DNA of 64,000 bases. It comes from a bacterium (GTDB lineage Bacteria > Vulcanimicrobiota > Xenobia > Xenobiales > JADMJV01). Positions 1 to 8,300 of this stretch are shown here, piece by piece. The stretch is taken from NCBI GenBank assembly GCA_018780265.1, contig JADMJV010000068.1, positions 124,001-188,000 on the forward strand. Reading direction: 5' to 3'. Numbering within the stretch: the stretch's first letter is position 1; every line of letters starts with the position of its first letter. The notes below the pieces were generated by a model, which searched no databases, had not been told where the DNA came from, and saw nothing but the letters and a program-made list of their open reading frames with translations. Position numbers and translations under genes: made by a program.

Positions 1-106
1 CTTCTAGCGTATAATGTCAATCTGTTTCTCTCTTACAGCAAGCCGTCGCAGATAAGATGGTACGCTAAGGAATTTGACGTTGGCCCTAACTAAACCCTGG
101 TTCGAG

Positions 107-190
107 GATCACGCTTTTGTCAGCACTGGGGTCCGTTAGTTCCAGCAGGGGGTTGAGCAACGAACGCAAAGAGCACTTTGGGCAGCCCCC
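107..190 (-). pseudogene. Fragment of a Uma2 gene 5' end
   Basis: This stretch is a near-copy of positions 1850-1933, which hold the 5' end of the intact Uma2 gene read on the minus strand. Read on that strand, both encode a similar peptide (SLLNPLLELT here, PLLNSLLELT there). The rest of the gene is absent, because the sequence runs straight into the broken wbqC copy. I read it as a duplication relic and not a gene. The first 100 bases of the window hold nothing I recognise. Confidence 0.5.
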
Positions 191-628
191 CCCCGGCGGA
201 ACCAGGTATAACACGCGGGCGCAGGACATTGTCCCATGCCCGCGTGGGACACAAGCCTGGAAGTAGCCGACCTGCCGAGGAACTCCAACCGCCCTGCGAG
301 AGTCAGTATCCATCAGCCCCACTACCTGCCCTACCTGGGCAGGATCGCCTTAAGTGACTGCTTTGTCATCCTGAACGATGTGGAATTTTCGCGCAATGGG
401 CGGAAAAACTGCAACAAAATCTAGACCGCCCGGGGCCCGCTGGTGCTGACAGCGCCGGTCAAGCAAAAACTGGGACAGACAGTTTATCTCGCAGGTGGAA
501 GTGGCCGACAACGGTTGGTGGAAAAAGCACTGGGCCTCTCTGCGGCAGGCTTATCGCAAAGCGCCCTACTTCTCTGCCTACGAGGCCGACTTGCAGGGCT
601 TTTATACAAGCCCCTGGCCCGACCTGGT
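174..628. repeat. Direct repeat A (wbqC region), partner at 3868-4287
   Basis: About 420 bases are shared with 3868-4287 in the same orientation, including the leader before the wbqC start (shared words such as GGCGGAACCAGGT) and the first half of the coding region. The two copies differ by scattered substitutions and the small indels described under the pseudogene, so the duplication is not recent. The repeat brackets the Uma2, ATPase and DUF4276 genes, so recombination between the copies could delete that block. Confidence 0.75.
236..628 (+). pseudogene. Broken second copy of wbqC-like gene
   Basis: This is a degraded direct copy of the intact WbqC-family gene at 3920-4678. The matching peptide starts with VSIHQPHYLPYLG. 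It is interrupted by an in-frame TAG at 421-424, where the intact copy reads AAG. A 4-base insertion near 476-480 shifts the frame again, after which the match resumes with VEVADNGWWKKHWASL and stops near 628. The 3' half of the gene, encoding roughly residues 125-252, is missing. The upstream region from about 174 is also copied, with an extra 29 bases around 228-256. Downstream to 914 I see no gene. Confidence 0.85.
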
Positions 629-914
629 CGACGGCGTCTCGGTCAGCGTTGCCCAACTACTCACTCCCGCAGAGCTATTTGGCTTATTCGGACTACCCGC
701 GCCGTGCAGCCTCAAAACCGGAGCATGATTAGGAGTCTGGATACTCACGCACAGGGCTTTTTGTCCCCCCGATAGAAATATCACCAAATGGCAGAAGCTG
801 CGCAATTTCTCGAGCAAGACTTTAAGCTCGATACCTCTCACCTGATCCTCGAACAACACCTGACTGATAAGCGAAGGCCGACATACAACCTGGAGGTATC
901 GCTTGAGGAAGACA

Positions 915-1098
915 ATGGCCAATCCCGTATGCCCGGAAACGGGAGCAACCATGGATCGAGCCGTCAGGCCCATGACCATTACCTGCAAAGGTGAAAGTAT
1001 CACCTTCGATATGCCGGGGGTGGTATTGTGAATCGTCGGACAATGGCATTCACACCGGCGAGGATATGAAGGTTCCTGAACGGGCGTTGAGGCTGTAG
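915..1098 (+). pseudogene. Truncated, frameshifted MqsA/YgiT-type antitoxin
   Basis: From ATG 915, preceded by the ribosome-binding-like GAGGAAG, the frame reads MANPVCPETGATMDRAV, then TITCKGESITFDMPG, then a stop. Removing one G from the run of five at 1016-1020 restores the frame as WYCESSDNGIHTGEDMKV and ends at TAG 1096-1098. This matches the N-terminal zinc-finger half of MqsA-family (YgiT-type) type II antitoxins. The C-terminal DNA-binding helix-turn-helix half, usually another 60 or so residues, is absent downstream. No toxin partner is recognisable upstream (640-914). The call is from motif memory; a profile search would settle it. Confidence 0.6.
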
Positions 1099-1204
1099 CC
1101 CACGGAGTGGTAAGTTGTCCGGGCAGTTTCGATAAACTTGCCAATCCCCCGGAGGAAGGTATTCCCCCATGGCATTCTTACGGAATCATCATTGCTGCCC
1201 TTCG

Positions 1205-1942
1205 CTAGGTGTCCGGATCGAGGCCCAGGTCTCGCAGTTTTTGAGCAAGTTTTTCGGCCCGCTGATGCTCTTGCTCGGCCCGCTGATGTTCCTGCTCGGC
1301 CCGCTCGTCAGCGGTGAGCAAAAGGTTGCCTTGGTCATCCAAAAAGCGCAGGAATTTTCCGTGGCATCCTTGATAGCTCCCCTCCCAGGTGGTCAGGCCC
1401 AGGCCTAGTTCGGGAATCAGATAGGGATTGGCGATGTCGAGGTAGCCCATTCCGTGGCGTTGGAAACACTTCAGTAGGCGCTCGCCGCGAAATCCAAAGG
1501 GATTGTAAATCACGTAATAGGGGACGCCCAGGGCCGCGTACTTCTCCAGCTTAGTGGATTCTTCGCCTCCTGGCTCCTTGGAAACGATCTCGATGACCAG
1601 ATCGGGTGGTTTTCCGTAGTCCCACACAAAATAAGCACGAGACTCGGTCACGGGCATCAGGTCTACGTCCAGGGTTAACAGAACGTCGGGCACGACCACG
1701 GCATTCTGGTGGCGCAAGGAGCCAAATACGCCTACATTTCTAAGGGAGATAAATTTGGAACGTCCCTTCCAGGATGCGTAGAGACTGTCGGTCAACAATG
1801 CTTGCTGGCGTTCCTGGAATGGACTATCCAAAGGCTCGTCGTCCTCCGTGATCACGCCTTTGTCAGCACTGCGGGCCGTCAGTTCCAGCAGAGAGTTGAG
1901 CAACGGACGCAAAAACCACCTTTGGCAGTCCCCCCTGCGCAA
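1205..1942 (-). CDS. Uma2 family putative endonuclease
   Basis: This is a Uma2-type protein of the PD-(D/E)XK-like restriction endonuclease fold, a family found in many paralogues in some environmental bacteria; the biological role is not established. Visible marks are VVPDVLLTLDVD near residues 90-100, then the core YGKPPDLVIEIVS and a conserved YYVIYNPFGF. The C-terminus carries two heptads (RAEQEHQ) and a tail ending LGLDPDT, as in the paralogue at 56803. The longest frame begins with TTG at 1942, but no good ribosome-binding site precedes it; GTG 1855 is an alternative that keeps all core motifs. It is divergent from the ATPase gene at 2064. Confidence 0.85.
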   Translation of the reverse strand: MRRGDCQRWFLRPLLNSLLELTARSADKGVITEDDEPLDSPFQERQQALLTDSLYASWKGRSKFISLRNVGVFGSLRHQNAVVVPDVLLTLDVDLMPVTESRAYFVWDYGKPPDLVIEIVSKEPGGEESTKLEKYAALGVPYYVIYNPFGFRGERLLKCFQRHGMGYLDIANPYLIPELGLGLTTWEGSYQGCHGKFLRFLDDQGNLLLTADERAEQEHQRAEQEHQRAEKLAQKLRDLGLDPDT

Positions 1943-2063
1943 CCGCGTGTGACAATGGCCGGGGCGCCAGGAAGCCTATTGGCTGATTTCAGAGGATTGC
2001 GGGTTGCCTGGTATGAAACTCGGCTTTCCAGGGTGTGGAGCGGGTGGATGAAATGGGGTGTCG

Positions 2064-3215
2064 ATGAACAGCGGTTTTTCAATGCTCAAAGTTAAGGGCT
2101 TTCGCCGTTTACGCGATACTGAGTTACGGCTGAACGGGCTCAACGTCTTAATCGGTGCCAATGGGGTAGGAAAGTCATCCATTCTGGAAGTTTTGAGGCT
2201 GTTGGCAGCGTCGGCCAACGGTCGATTGCAGGAGACGATTTCCGGGATGGGTGGTGTCGGTAGCCTAATCACCCACGGGGAAGACTCACTGAGGATAGAG
2301 ATTGAGTTGCCAGTGTCGGATGAACCTTCGATGCACTATGATTTGGAGATTCAAAAAGGTGGTCAGGCGTACGCTGTCGGGCTAGAGCGTTTGCTGCAGC
2401 ATCGCCGTGGATCCGCGCAAAAACCGGCGAAGTATATCGAGTCCAACCGTCACGACATCCGATACTACGAGAAGAATTCCAGCAAGGTAGTGAGGCCGAC
2501 CTGGCAGCATCAACCCTTTGAAACATCGCTGGCCCAGGTCCCCAAAATGTTTCAAGTCCCCGAGCACTTCCGGCAACTGCTGGGTTCATCTACCCTCTAT
2601 CACGTTCTGGATGTTTCTCTCAGAGCCCCGGTGCGGTCGCCTCAACAGATCCGCCCAATCACAATGCCGGGAGTCGATGGGGAAGACCTGCTGTCGTGTT
2701 TGTATTCTCTCCGAGAGAGTGATCGAGACCGTTTTGACGCCATAACGGATACCCTGGAAGCGGCCTTTTCAACTTTTGAAAGAGTCGAACTTCCACCGGC
2801 AGCGGCGGGCCTCATTTCATTGGCCTGGAAGGACTCCAACTATAAACAGCCATTCTTTGCTCACCAGTTATCCGAAGGCACCTTGCGTTTTCTTTGGCTG
2901 GTCACGTTGTTGCAGAGCCCAGATTTGCCAACGGTAACGATGATCGATGAGCCGGAGGTCAGTCTGCACCCGGAAATGCTGCGAATCTTGGCAGAGCTTA
3001 TGCGCGAATCAGCGCAACGAACCCAACTGATGGTGGCAACGCATTCGGACCGATTGGTCCGATTTCTAAAACCCGAGGAACTCGTGGTATGTGACCTTGA
3101 CGAGAAAGGAGGGGCAGCGGTGACCCGGGCCAACGAACTCGATATTGAGAACTGGCTCAAGGACTACAGCCTCGACGAACTGTGGAGCCTGGGTCGACTT
3201 GGAGGGAGATCTTGA
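2064..3215 (+). CDS. AAA family ATPase (RecF/OLD-like)
   Basis: This is an ATPase of the AAA_15/AAA_21 (RecF/SMC/OLD-like) group, about 383 residues long. The N-terminus reads LKVKGFRRLRDTEL, followed by the Walker A GANGVGKSS. Near the C-terminus come the signature region QLSEGTLRFLWLV, the Walker B MIDEPEVSLHP and a switch histidine in MVATHSDRLV. Start codons GTG 2058, ATG 2064 and ATG 2082 are all possible; family alignments would favour 2064 or 2082. Its TGA overlaps the TTG start of the DUF4276 gene, so the two are probably translationally coupled. ATPases paired with Toprim-like partners are typical of phage-defence systems (OLD class 2, Gabija, PARIS). A defence role here is inference. 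Confidence 0.85.
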   Translation: MNSGFSMLKVKGFRRLRDTELRLNGLNVLIGANGVGKSSILEVLRLLAASANGRLQETISGMGGVGSLITHGEDSLRIEIELPVSDEPSMHYDLEIQKGGQAYAVGLERLLQHRRGSAQKPAKYIESNRHDIRYYEKNSSKVVRPTWQHQPFETSLAQVPKMFQVPEHFRQLLGSSTLYHVLDVSLRAPVRSPQQIRPITMPGVDGEDLLSCLYSLRESDRDRFDAITDTLEAAFSTFERVELPPAAAGLISLAWKDSNYKQPFFAHQLSEGTLRFLWLVTLLQSPDLPTVTMIDEPEVSLHPEMLRILAELMRESAQRTQLMVATHSDRLVRFLKPEELVVCDLDEKGGAAVTRANELDIENWLKDYSLDELWSLGRLGGRS

Positions 3216-3834
3216 GTTGCAAGATTTCTATCCTGGTTGAGGGCAATACCGAGATCGCTTTTAGGGACGTGCTGCAAAGGTATCTCGCTCAACGGCTCCC
3301 GCTGGTGGCTTGCCACGCTTGGACTTCTTGCCACAGGACGGACGGCTCCCCAAAGAGGAGAAACTCAAAAAGCTGGTTGTTCATTTGCTATCTGGTCGGG
3401 TGCCCTCGATTGCAGTTGTGGCTCTCACGGATATTTATACTGGCACGACGGACTTCATTTCTGCGGACGACGCCAAGAAAAAAATGAAGGAGTGGGTGGG
3501 AACCGATGAAAGTCGATTTTACCCCCACGTGGCCCTGCACGATTTTGAAGCCTGGCTCATTCCATATTGGCCCGAGATCCAGAGATTGGCCGGGAGCAAT
3601 CGGCGGCCGCCGGCCGGCGCCCCGGAATCAGTCAACCATAGCAAACCGCCCGCTTATCACCTTGTCGAGGTTTTCCGGACTGGCAGTAAAGGGAAGAAAT
3701 ACGTGAAACCGCGTGACGCCAAGCGGATTCTGCGCAATCAGGATTTAGCTACCGCAGCTCAGATGTGTCCTGAATTGAAGGCGTTTTTGGACACGATACT
3801 TACCATTGCGGGCCATGCCGGCAAATCTCGATAG
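3212..3834 (+). pseudogene. DUF4276 (Toprim-like) protein, frameshifted
   Basis: The frame starts at TTG 3212, overlapping the ATPase stop as TTGA, after a strong GGAGGGAGA ribosome-binding site. It reads CKISILVEGNTEIAFRDVL; the EGxTE motif is the Toprim-like signature of DUF4276. Near 3299 the frame is lost within CTCCCGCTGG. One added base there gives continuous sequence RLPAGGLPRLDFLP and then joins the second frame to TAG 3832-3834. That part contains GRLPKEEKLKK, VALTDIYTG and the family hallmark ALHDFEAWLIPYW. Restored, the protein is about 207 residues, close to family length. The break is either a true inactivating deletion or a sequencing error in a C run. It is the presumed effector of the ATPase. 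Confidence 0.75.
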
Positions 3835-3867
3835 GGCCCAAGCTTTGCCCTGAGTCCCGATGTTAAG

Positions 3868-4287
3868 ACACTTTTGGCAGCCCCCCGGCGGAACCAGGTG
3901 TAACACGCGGGCGTAGGACATGGGCCAGGAAGTAGCCGACCTGCCGAGGAACCCCAACCGCCCTGTGAGAGTCAGTATCCATCAGCCCCACTACCTGCCA
4001 TGGCTGCCCTACCTGGGCAAGATCGCCTTGAGTGACTGCTTTGTCATCCTGGACGATGTAGAATTTACTCGCAACGGCTGGCAAAACCGCAACAAAATCA
4101 AGACCGCCCAGGGCCCGCTGGTGCTGACCGCGCCGGTCAAGCAAAAGCTGGGTCAGTTTATCTCGCAGGTGGAAGTGGCCGACAACGGTTGGCGGAAAAA
4201 GCACTGGGCATCCCTGCAGCAGGCTTATCGCAAAGCGCCCTACTTCGCTGCCTACGAGGCTGACGTGCAGGGCTTTTACGCAAACCC
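3868..4287. repeat. Direct repeat B (wbqC region), partner at 174-628
   Basis: This is the second copy of the repeat described at 174. It covers the leader (GGCGGAACCAGGT and on) and codons 1 to about 122 of the intact wbqC-like gene. Confidence 0.75.
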
Positions 4288-4678
4288 CTGGCCCAATCTG
4301 GTTGACCCCTGCAGCGCCATGATCGAGTGGCTGCTTACCACGCTGGGCCTGTCCATCAAGGTGGTGCGCTCTTCCACACTAAAAGTCACCAGCACATCCA
4401 CCCAACGCCTGGTGGACATCGTTCAAAGCGTCGGCGGCCACAGCTACCTGTCCGGATCTCACGCCCTGCAGGCTTATCTGGACCCGCAGGTCTTCGTCCA
4501 GCAAGGGATGCCTTTGCACCTGTTTGACTGGAGTTGCCCCACTTATCCTCAGTTGCACACAGGCTTCACGGCCAACCTGGCGGTGCTCGACGCCCTCTTC
4601 AATGTAGGCCCCGAGCTCACCCGGGAGATTGCCCTGCAGGGGTCGAGCCATCGAGTGTATGGACAAGATCCCGCATAG
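3920..4678 (+). CDS. WbqC family protein
   Basis: This is an intact WbqC-family protein of 252 residues, near the family's normal length. Members occur in O-antigen and polysaccharide clusters and are suspected to act with aminotransferases in amino-sugar or side-chain modification, but the reaction is not settled. Conserved blocks are VSIHQPHYLPWLPYLGK near residues 15-32, DCFVILDDVEFTRNGWQNRN, an inner WRKKHWASLQQAYRKAPYF, and the C-terminal YPQLHTGFTANLAVLDALFN. ATG 3920 gives the whole family N-terminus. An incomplete second copy lies at 236-628. Its 3' end overlaps a DegT-aminotransferase remnant in another frame, consistent with a former wbqC-aminotransferase pair. Confidence 0.88.
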   Translation: MGQEVADLPRNPNRPVRVSIHQPHYLPWLPYLGKIALSDCFVILDDVEFTRNGWQNRNKIKTAQGPLVLTAPVKQKLGQFISQVEVADNGWRKKHWASLQQAYRKAPYFAAYEADVQGFYANPWPNLVDPCSAMIEWLLTTLGLSIKVVRSSTLKVTSTSTQRLVDIVQSVGGHSYLSGSHALQAYLDPQVFVQQGMPLHLFDWSCPTYPQLHTGFTANLAVLDALFNVGPELTREIALQGSSHRVYGQDPA

Positions 4679-4805
4679 TCGGCCTCTGCTGGGGCCGGAA
4701 GAAGCCCAGGAGACCTTCAAGAGCGACTCTCCCACGCAGCCGCTGCGGCTCGCGGAACCCGGCCACAAAGTGCTCATTCCCAGCCTCGCCTACGTGGGCG
4801 CCTAA
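4659..4805 (+). pseudogene. Remnant of DegT/DnrJ aminotransferase
   Basis: A 48-codon frame overlaps the last 20 bases of wbqC. It begins MDKIPHSRPLLGPEEAQ, which matches the start of DegT/DnrJ/EryC1/StrS sugar aminotransferases, and ends GHKVLIPSLAYVGA, which resembles the GDEVxxPSxTYxA block found about 70 residues later in that family. The part between is deleted and nothing follows the TAA. I infer an internal deletion plus loss of the 3' portion. The following 196 bases, to 5001, hold no gene that I can see. Confidence 0.5.
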
Positions 4806-5001
4806 CCTGTGCTGGTAGGTAGGCAACCTGCCCGAAATGGACGGGCCATCCCACCGAGCTGCGCGGGGAAACAGTCACTGCAGCCCAAGCCCAATAGAAA
4901 AAGGTTTCCACTTCGAAGTAGGGGCCTCAGGACTTAACAAAGGAGAACAAACGAACCGTCAGAATGGACAACCCCCAACTCAGTGAATGTGGATACTCAG
5001 A

Positions 5002-6027
5002 ATGAATAAATGCGCGCTAATAACAGGGGTCACGGGGCAAGACGGTTCTTATCTGGCGGAGTTTCTACTAAATAAGGGATACATGGTCCACGGTGTTGTC
5101 CGTCGGACTTCACAGTTCAACACCAGTCGCATCGACCACTTGAAGGGTTTTCGCGCTGGCCCGGACCCACGGTTTTTTCTGCATTACGGAGACCTGTCTG
5201 ACAGCAGCGGTCTACGTCGACTTTTTACCAACTGTAAGCCCACAGAAGTCTACAACCTGGCAGCACAGTCTCACGTGAAAATCAGCTTCGACCAGGCAGA
5301 ATATACCGCAGACGTGGTTGCCACCGGGACACTGCGCCTGCTGGAAGCACTTCGCGACTACAGCGACAGTACCGGCCAACAGGTCCGATTCTATCAGGCG
5401 GGCTCGTCCGAAATGTTCGGGTCGGCAGCAGCCCCGCAGTCTGAAGAGACCCGCTTCTGGCCGCGAAGTCCTTACGCCGTGGCCAAGGTTGCGGCTTTTC
5501 ATTACGCCGTAAACTTCCGTGAGTCATACCAAATGCATGTTTCTAACGGAATCCTCTTCAACCACGAGTCTCCTCGGCGGGGCGAAAACTTCGTTACCCG
5601 GAAAATCACCTTGGGCGCCTGTCGCATCCATACAGGACTGCAGGAGCACCTGACTTTGGGCAATCTTGACGCTAAGAGAGACTGGGGGTTTGCTGGCGAC
5701 TACGTCGAGGCCATGTGGCTGATGCTCCAACAGCCCACAGGTGACGACTATGTAGTAGCCACGGGCAGGAGTTACTCCGTTCGCGAATTTTTAGATCTGA
5801 CTTTCAAGGAATTCAATCTCAACTGGACGGACTATGTCCGCTTTGACGCTGCATATACCCGCCCGGCCGAGGTTGACCACCTGCAGGGGGATCCTTCCAA
5901 AGCCCGCCGTATTCTGGGGTGGTCTCCTCAGGTCGATCTTCCCGGCTTGGTCAAGCTGATGGTCACCGAGGACTTAAAGATCGCCAAACAGGAGTCGGCG
6001 CTGCAAGACTTCGCTGCCACTCTCTGA
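5002..6027 (+). CDS. gmd: GDP-mannose 4,6-dehydratase (copy 1)
   Basis: It converts GDP-D-mannose to GDP-4-keto-6-deoxy-D-mannose, the precursor of GDP-L-fucose, GDP-rhamnose and related sugars, in the cytoplasm. The protein is a 341-residue extended SDR: ITGVTGQDGSYLAE is the NAD(P)-binding GxxGxxG near residue 10, GSSEMFG carries the active-site serine, and Y158/K162 form the YxxxK pair in SPYAVAK. FNHESPRRGENFVTRK and RDWGFAGDYVEAMWL are GMD hallmarks. ATG 5002 gives the standard N-terminus; an in-frame ATG at 4987 would add five residues. It is first in a run of same-strand genes with short gaps up to fcl at 12892. A second paralogue is at 8301. Confidence 0.95.
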   Translation: MNKCALITGVTGQDGSYLAEFLLNKGYMVHGVVRRTSQFNTSRIDHLKGFRAGPDPRFFLHYGDLSDSSGLRRLFTNCKPTEVYNLAAQSHVKISFDQAEYTADVVATGTLRLLEALRDYSDSTGQQVRFYQAGSSEMFGSAAAPQSEETRFWPRSPYAVAKVAAFHYAVNFRESYQMHVSNGILFNHESPRRGENFVTRKITLGACRIHTGLQEHLTLGNLDAKRDWGFAGDYVEAMWLMLQQPTGDDYVVATGRSYSVREFLDLTFKEFNLNWTDYVRFDAAYTRPAEVDHLQGDPSKARRILGWSPQVDLPGLVKLMVTEDLKIAKQESALQDFAATL

Positions 6028-6037
6028 TCAGGACCCC

Positions 6038-7096
6038 ATGCTGCCTATGTATGTTATCCGCTATATCATCTTCCCTTTTCTTGTAACCGTGCTGAGTTCG
6101 GTGGTCCTGACCTACCTGGTGCGCCGACTGACCCAAACTATCGGATTATTGGACAAACCAGGTCAACACAAGCAACACGAGGCGCCCACGCCGACCCTGG
6201 GTGGGGTCTCGGTCTTCTTGTCTTTTCTGATCGGTTGCGGCCTTTGTGGGCCTTTGAGTCCGCAGTTACACCTGGTGCTTTACACGGCTACCGGACTTGT
6301 GCTCGTTGGACTCCTGGACGATCTGGTCGGGGTCAGTGCAAACCTGAAACTGTCCGCTCTTGGTATTGCCGCGTGGTTCCTCTGGAAATATGGCATCCAC
6401 CTGGATGTGTTTGGATCAACGGGAATATTTGCGCTGGTACTCACTTTCCTGTGGATCGGCCTGGTCTCCAGCGCCTTTAATGGAGTTGACAATGCGGATG
6501 GGGCTGCAGGCGGGTTGGCGTGCATTTCTTGTGTGACCACGTTTGCCATTTCCTGGGTGACCTGGCAACATGACCTGGCTGTGGTTTCTTTGGTGCTGGC
6601 GGCGGCCTGCATCGGGTTTCTTGTGTTCAACTATCCACGTCCTCGGGCCTCGATTTTCTTAGGGGATAGCGGCAGTCTATTTTTGGGCTTCGGCCTCTCC
6701 GTCTTGGCAATATTAGGGCAGTGGTCGGAAATCGGATGGAAATCAGCGGTGATCGGCTTCGCCCTGGTCCTCGTTCCATTGGCTGATTTTTGCTTTATTT
6801 TGATCAGCCGGGGCCTGGATGGGCGCTATCGGCGATGGGACGATCCGATCAAAATGTGCGCCCGAGACCACACCTTTCATCGATTGCGGGCCCTGGGCCT
6901 GAGTAATCAAGCGGCTCTCTGGCTTATGTATGCTATGGCCAGTCTTTATGGTGTATTGGCCTACCTCACCGTGACCCGTCCTGAGGTAGCGACGGCCTTT
7001 CGAATCGCTCAATGGTTAGGCCCGATTGGATTGTTTTACCTGGCCTTATACCAGGTGCATCTTCCAGATGATGCATTTCCCAAGCGAGAATCTTAG
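6038..7096 (+). CDS. WecA/MraY-type polyprenyl-P sugar-1-P transferase
   Basis: This glycosyltransferase family 4 (MraY/WecA/TagO) integral membrane enzyme of 352 residues transfers a HexNAc-1-phosphate or similar group to undecaprenyl phosphate, and is probably the initiating step for the repeat unit. Features are about ten hydrophobic helices, the cytoplasmic LLDDLVG aspartate pair near residue 95, NADGAAGG (family NxxDGxDG, slightly altered), the strongly conserved FLGDSGSLFLG near residue 210, and DHTFHRL in the last cytoplasmic loop. The usual DGL is changed to DGA, which is worth noting. It begins 10 bp after gmd, so co-transcription is likely. The sugar specificity cannot be read from sequence. 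Confidence 0.88.
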   Translation: MLPMYVIRYIIFPFLVTVLSSVVLTYLVRRLTQTIGLLDKPGQHKQHEAPTPTLGGVSVFLSFLIGCGLCGPLSPQLHLVLYTATGLVLVGLLDDLVGVSANLKLSALGIAAWFLWKYGIHLDVFGSTGIFALVLTFLWIGLVSSAFNGVDNADGAAGGLACISCVTTFAISWVTWQHDLAVVSLVLAAACIGFLVFNYPRPRASIFLGDSGSLFLGFGLSVLAILGQWSEIGWKSAVIGFALVLVPLADFCFILISRGLDGRYRRWDDPIKMCARDHTFHRLRALGLSNQAALWLMYAMASLYGVLAYLTVTRPEVATAFRIAQWLGPIGLFYLALYQVHLPDDAFPKRES

Positions 7097-7120
7097 AACG
7101 TTAGTATTGTGGAGACGTCT

Positions 7121-8224
7121 ATGAGAGTGCCCTTTGTAGACTTGAAGGCTCAATATCAAAGCTTGAAGCCTCAGATCGATCAAGCGATCGCTGGCGTAAT
7201 TGAAACGACCGCCTTCATAGGGGGTCCCTTTGTTCGCCAGTTCGAACAAGAATTCGCACGTCTGGTGGGCGTAAAGCACTGCGTTAGCTGTGCAAACGGG
7301 ACGGATTCCCTGTTCATCCTTCTGAAAATGCTCGGGATTGGTCGGGGAGACGAGGTGATCACTGTCGCCAACAGTTGGATCAGCAGCAGCGAAACTATCA
7401 CGCTGGCTGGTGCCAGTCCAGTCTTTGTCGACGTACATCCTGACTACTATTCCCTGGATGAAAATCTGCTTGAAGCAGCCATCACCCCCAGGACTAAGGC
7501 CATCATCGCAGTTCACCTTCAAGGTCAAATGTGCGAGATGGAAGTTCTGGGCAGGTTGTGCTCCAAATATCAATTGAGCCTGATCGAAGATTGTGCCCAA
7601 TCGCACCTCTCCGAATACCGAGGCATCAGGGCGGGGCTATTCGGAGTGGCGGGATCCTTTAGCTTCTATCCAGGCAAGAACCTGGGTGCTTACGGCGACG
7701 CCGGTTGCATCGTGACCAATGACGACGAACTGGCTCAAAAGTGCCTGATGTTCGCTCGTCATGGGGCATTGATTAAACACCAGCACAAGATAGAAGGAAT
7801 GAACTCCCGTCTTGATGGTTTGCAGGCCGCCATTCTACTGGCGAAACTACCGTTCTTGGAGCAATGGACTAAAGCACGGGCCGAGCGGGCAAATTGGTAT
7901 GAGGAGGCTCTGGCCGAGATCCCCGAGATAGTCCCTCCCGTTTGCAGGCCAGACACGTACCATAGCTATCACCTGTACGTGATTCGCTGTCAGCGCCGCC
8001 AAGAACTGATGAATTTCTTGTCAGAGAGGACAATAGAAACGGTCGTTCACTATCCAACTCCCCTCCCACTTCTGGAGGCATATCGATATCTGGGTAAGAC
8101 GCCCGAGGACTTTCCCGTTTCCTCTCGGCTCAGTCTGGAAATTCTGTCCTTACCAATGTTTCCCGAACTGACCAGAGAGCAAGTGGCCCACGTTGCCCAG
8201 TCCATCAAAGCTTTCTACCAGTAG
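7121..8224 (+). CDS. DegT/DnrJ sugar aminotransferase (3-amino type)
   Basis: This is a PLP-dependent nucleotide-sugar aminotransferase of 367 residues. The PLP lysine is K186 in SFYPGKNLGAYGD, IEDCAQSH provides the cofactor aspartate, and GMNSRLDGLQAAIL is the dimer-site loop. Sequence style (FVDLKAQYQSLKPQID at the start) matches the WbpE/FdtB/QdtB branch, which amination of 3-keto sugars. It is therefore my best candidate for the WbpE step of the diacetamido-uronic acid pathway whose other genes lie at 38637-40123 and 60560, although it stands between two gmd genes. ATG 7121 follows GGAGAC at a good distance; an upstream GTG 7109 is less likely. K186 and context do not prove the substrate. 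Confidence 0.88.
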   Translation: MRVPFVDLKAQYQSLKPQIDQAIAGVIETTAFIGGPFVRQFEQEFARLVGVKHCVSCANGTDSLFILLKMLGIGRGDEVITVANSWISSSETITLAGASPVFVDVHPDYYSLDENLLEAAITPRTKAIIAVHLQGQMCEMEVLGRLCSKYQLSLIEDCAQSHLSEYRGIRAGLFGVAGSFSFYPGKNLGAYGDAGCIVTNDDELAQKCLMFARHGALIKHQHKIEGMNSRLDGLQAAILLAKLPFLEQWTKARAERANWYEEALAEIPEIVPPVCRPDTYHSYHLYVIRCQRRQELMNFLSERTIETVVHYPTPLPLLEAYRYLGKTPEDFPVSSRLSLEILSLPMFPELTREQVAHVAQSIKAFYQ

Positions 8225-8234
8225 GAGTTTCCGC

Positions 8235-8255
8235 GCGCTTCGAGTAATGAAGCGC
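8235..8255. terminator. Small perfect hairpin between genes
   Basis: A 7-bp perfect stem (GCGCTTC / GAAGCGC) with a 7-base loop lies just after the aminotransferase stop and 45 bp before gmd copy 2. No T-run follows, so it is not a classical terminator. It could be an attenuator or an mRNA-end stabiliser. Confidence 0.3.
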
Positions 8256-8300
8256 TCCCGGTGATGGCCAATGGAGGGTATGCGAATTCTTGGAGGATAG

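Noticed and set aside
602..1144. Minus-strand frame of 180 codons over the broken wbqC and MqsA fragment
   Set aside because: It spans two recognisable pseudogenes on the other strand and encodes no known motif.
8235..8255. Rho-independent terminator
   Set aside because: The hairpin lacks a following T-run, so it is kept only as a low-confidence hairpin.
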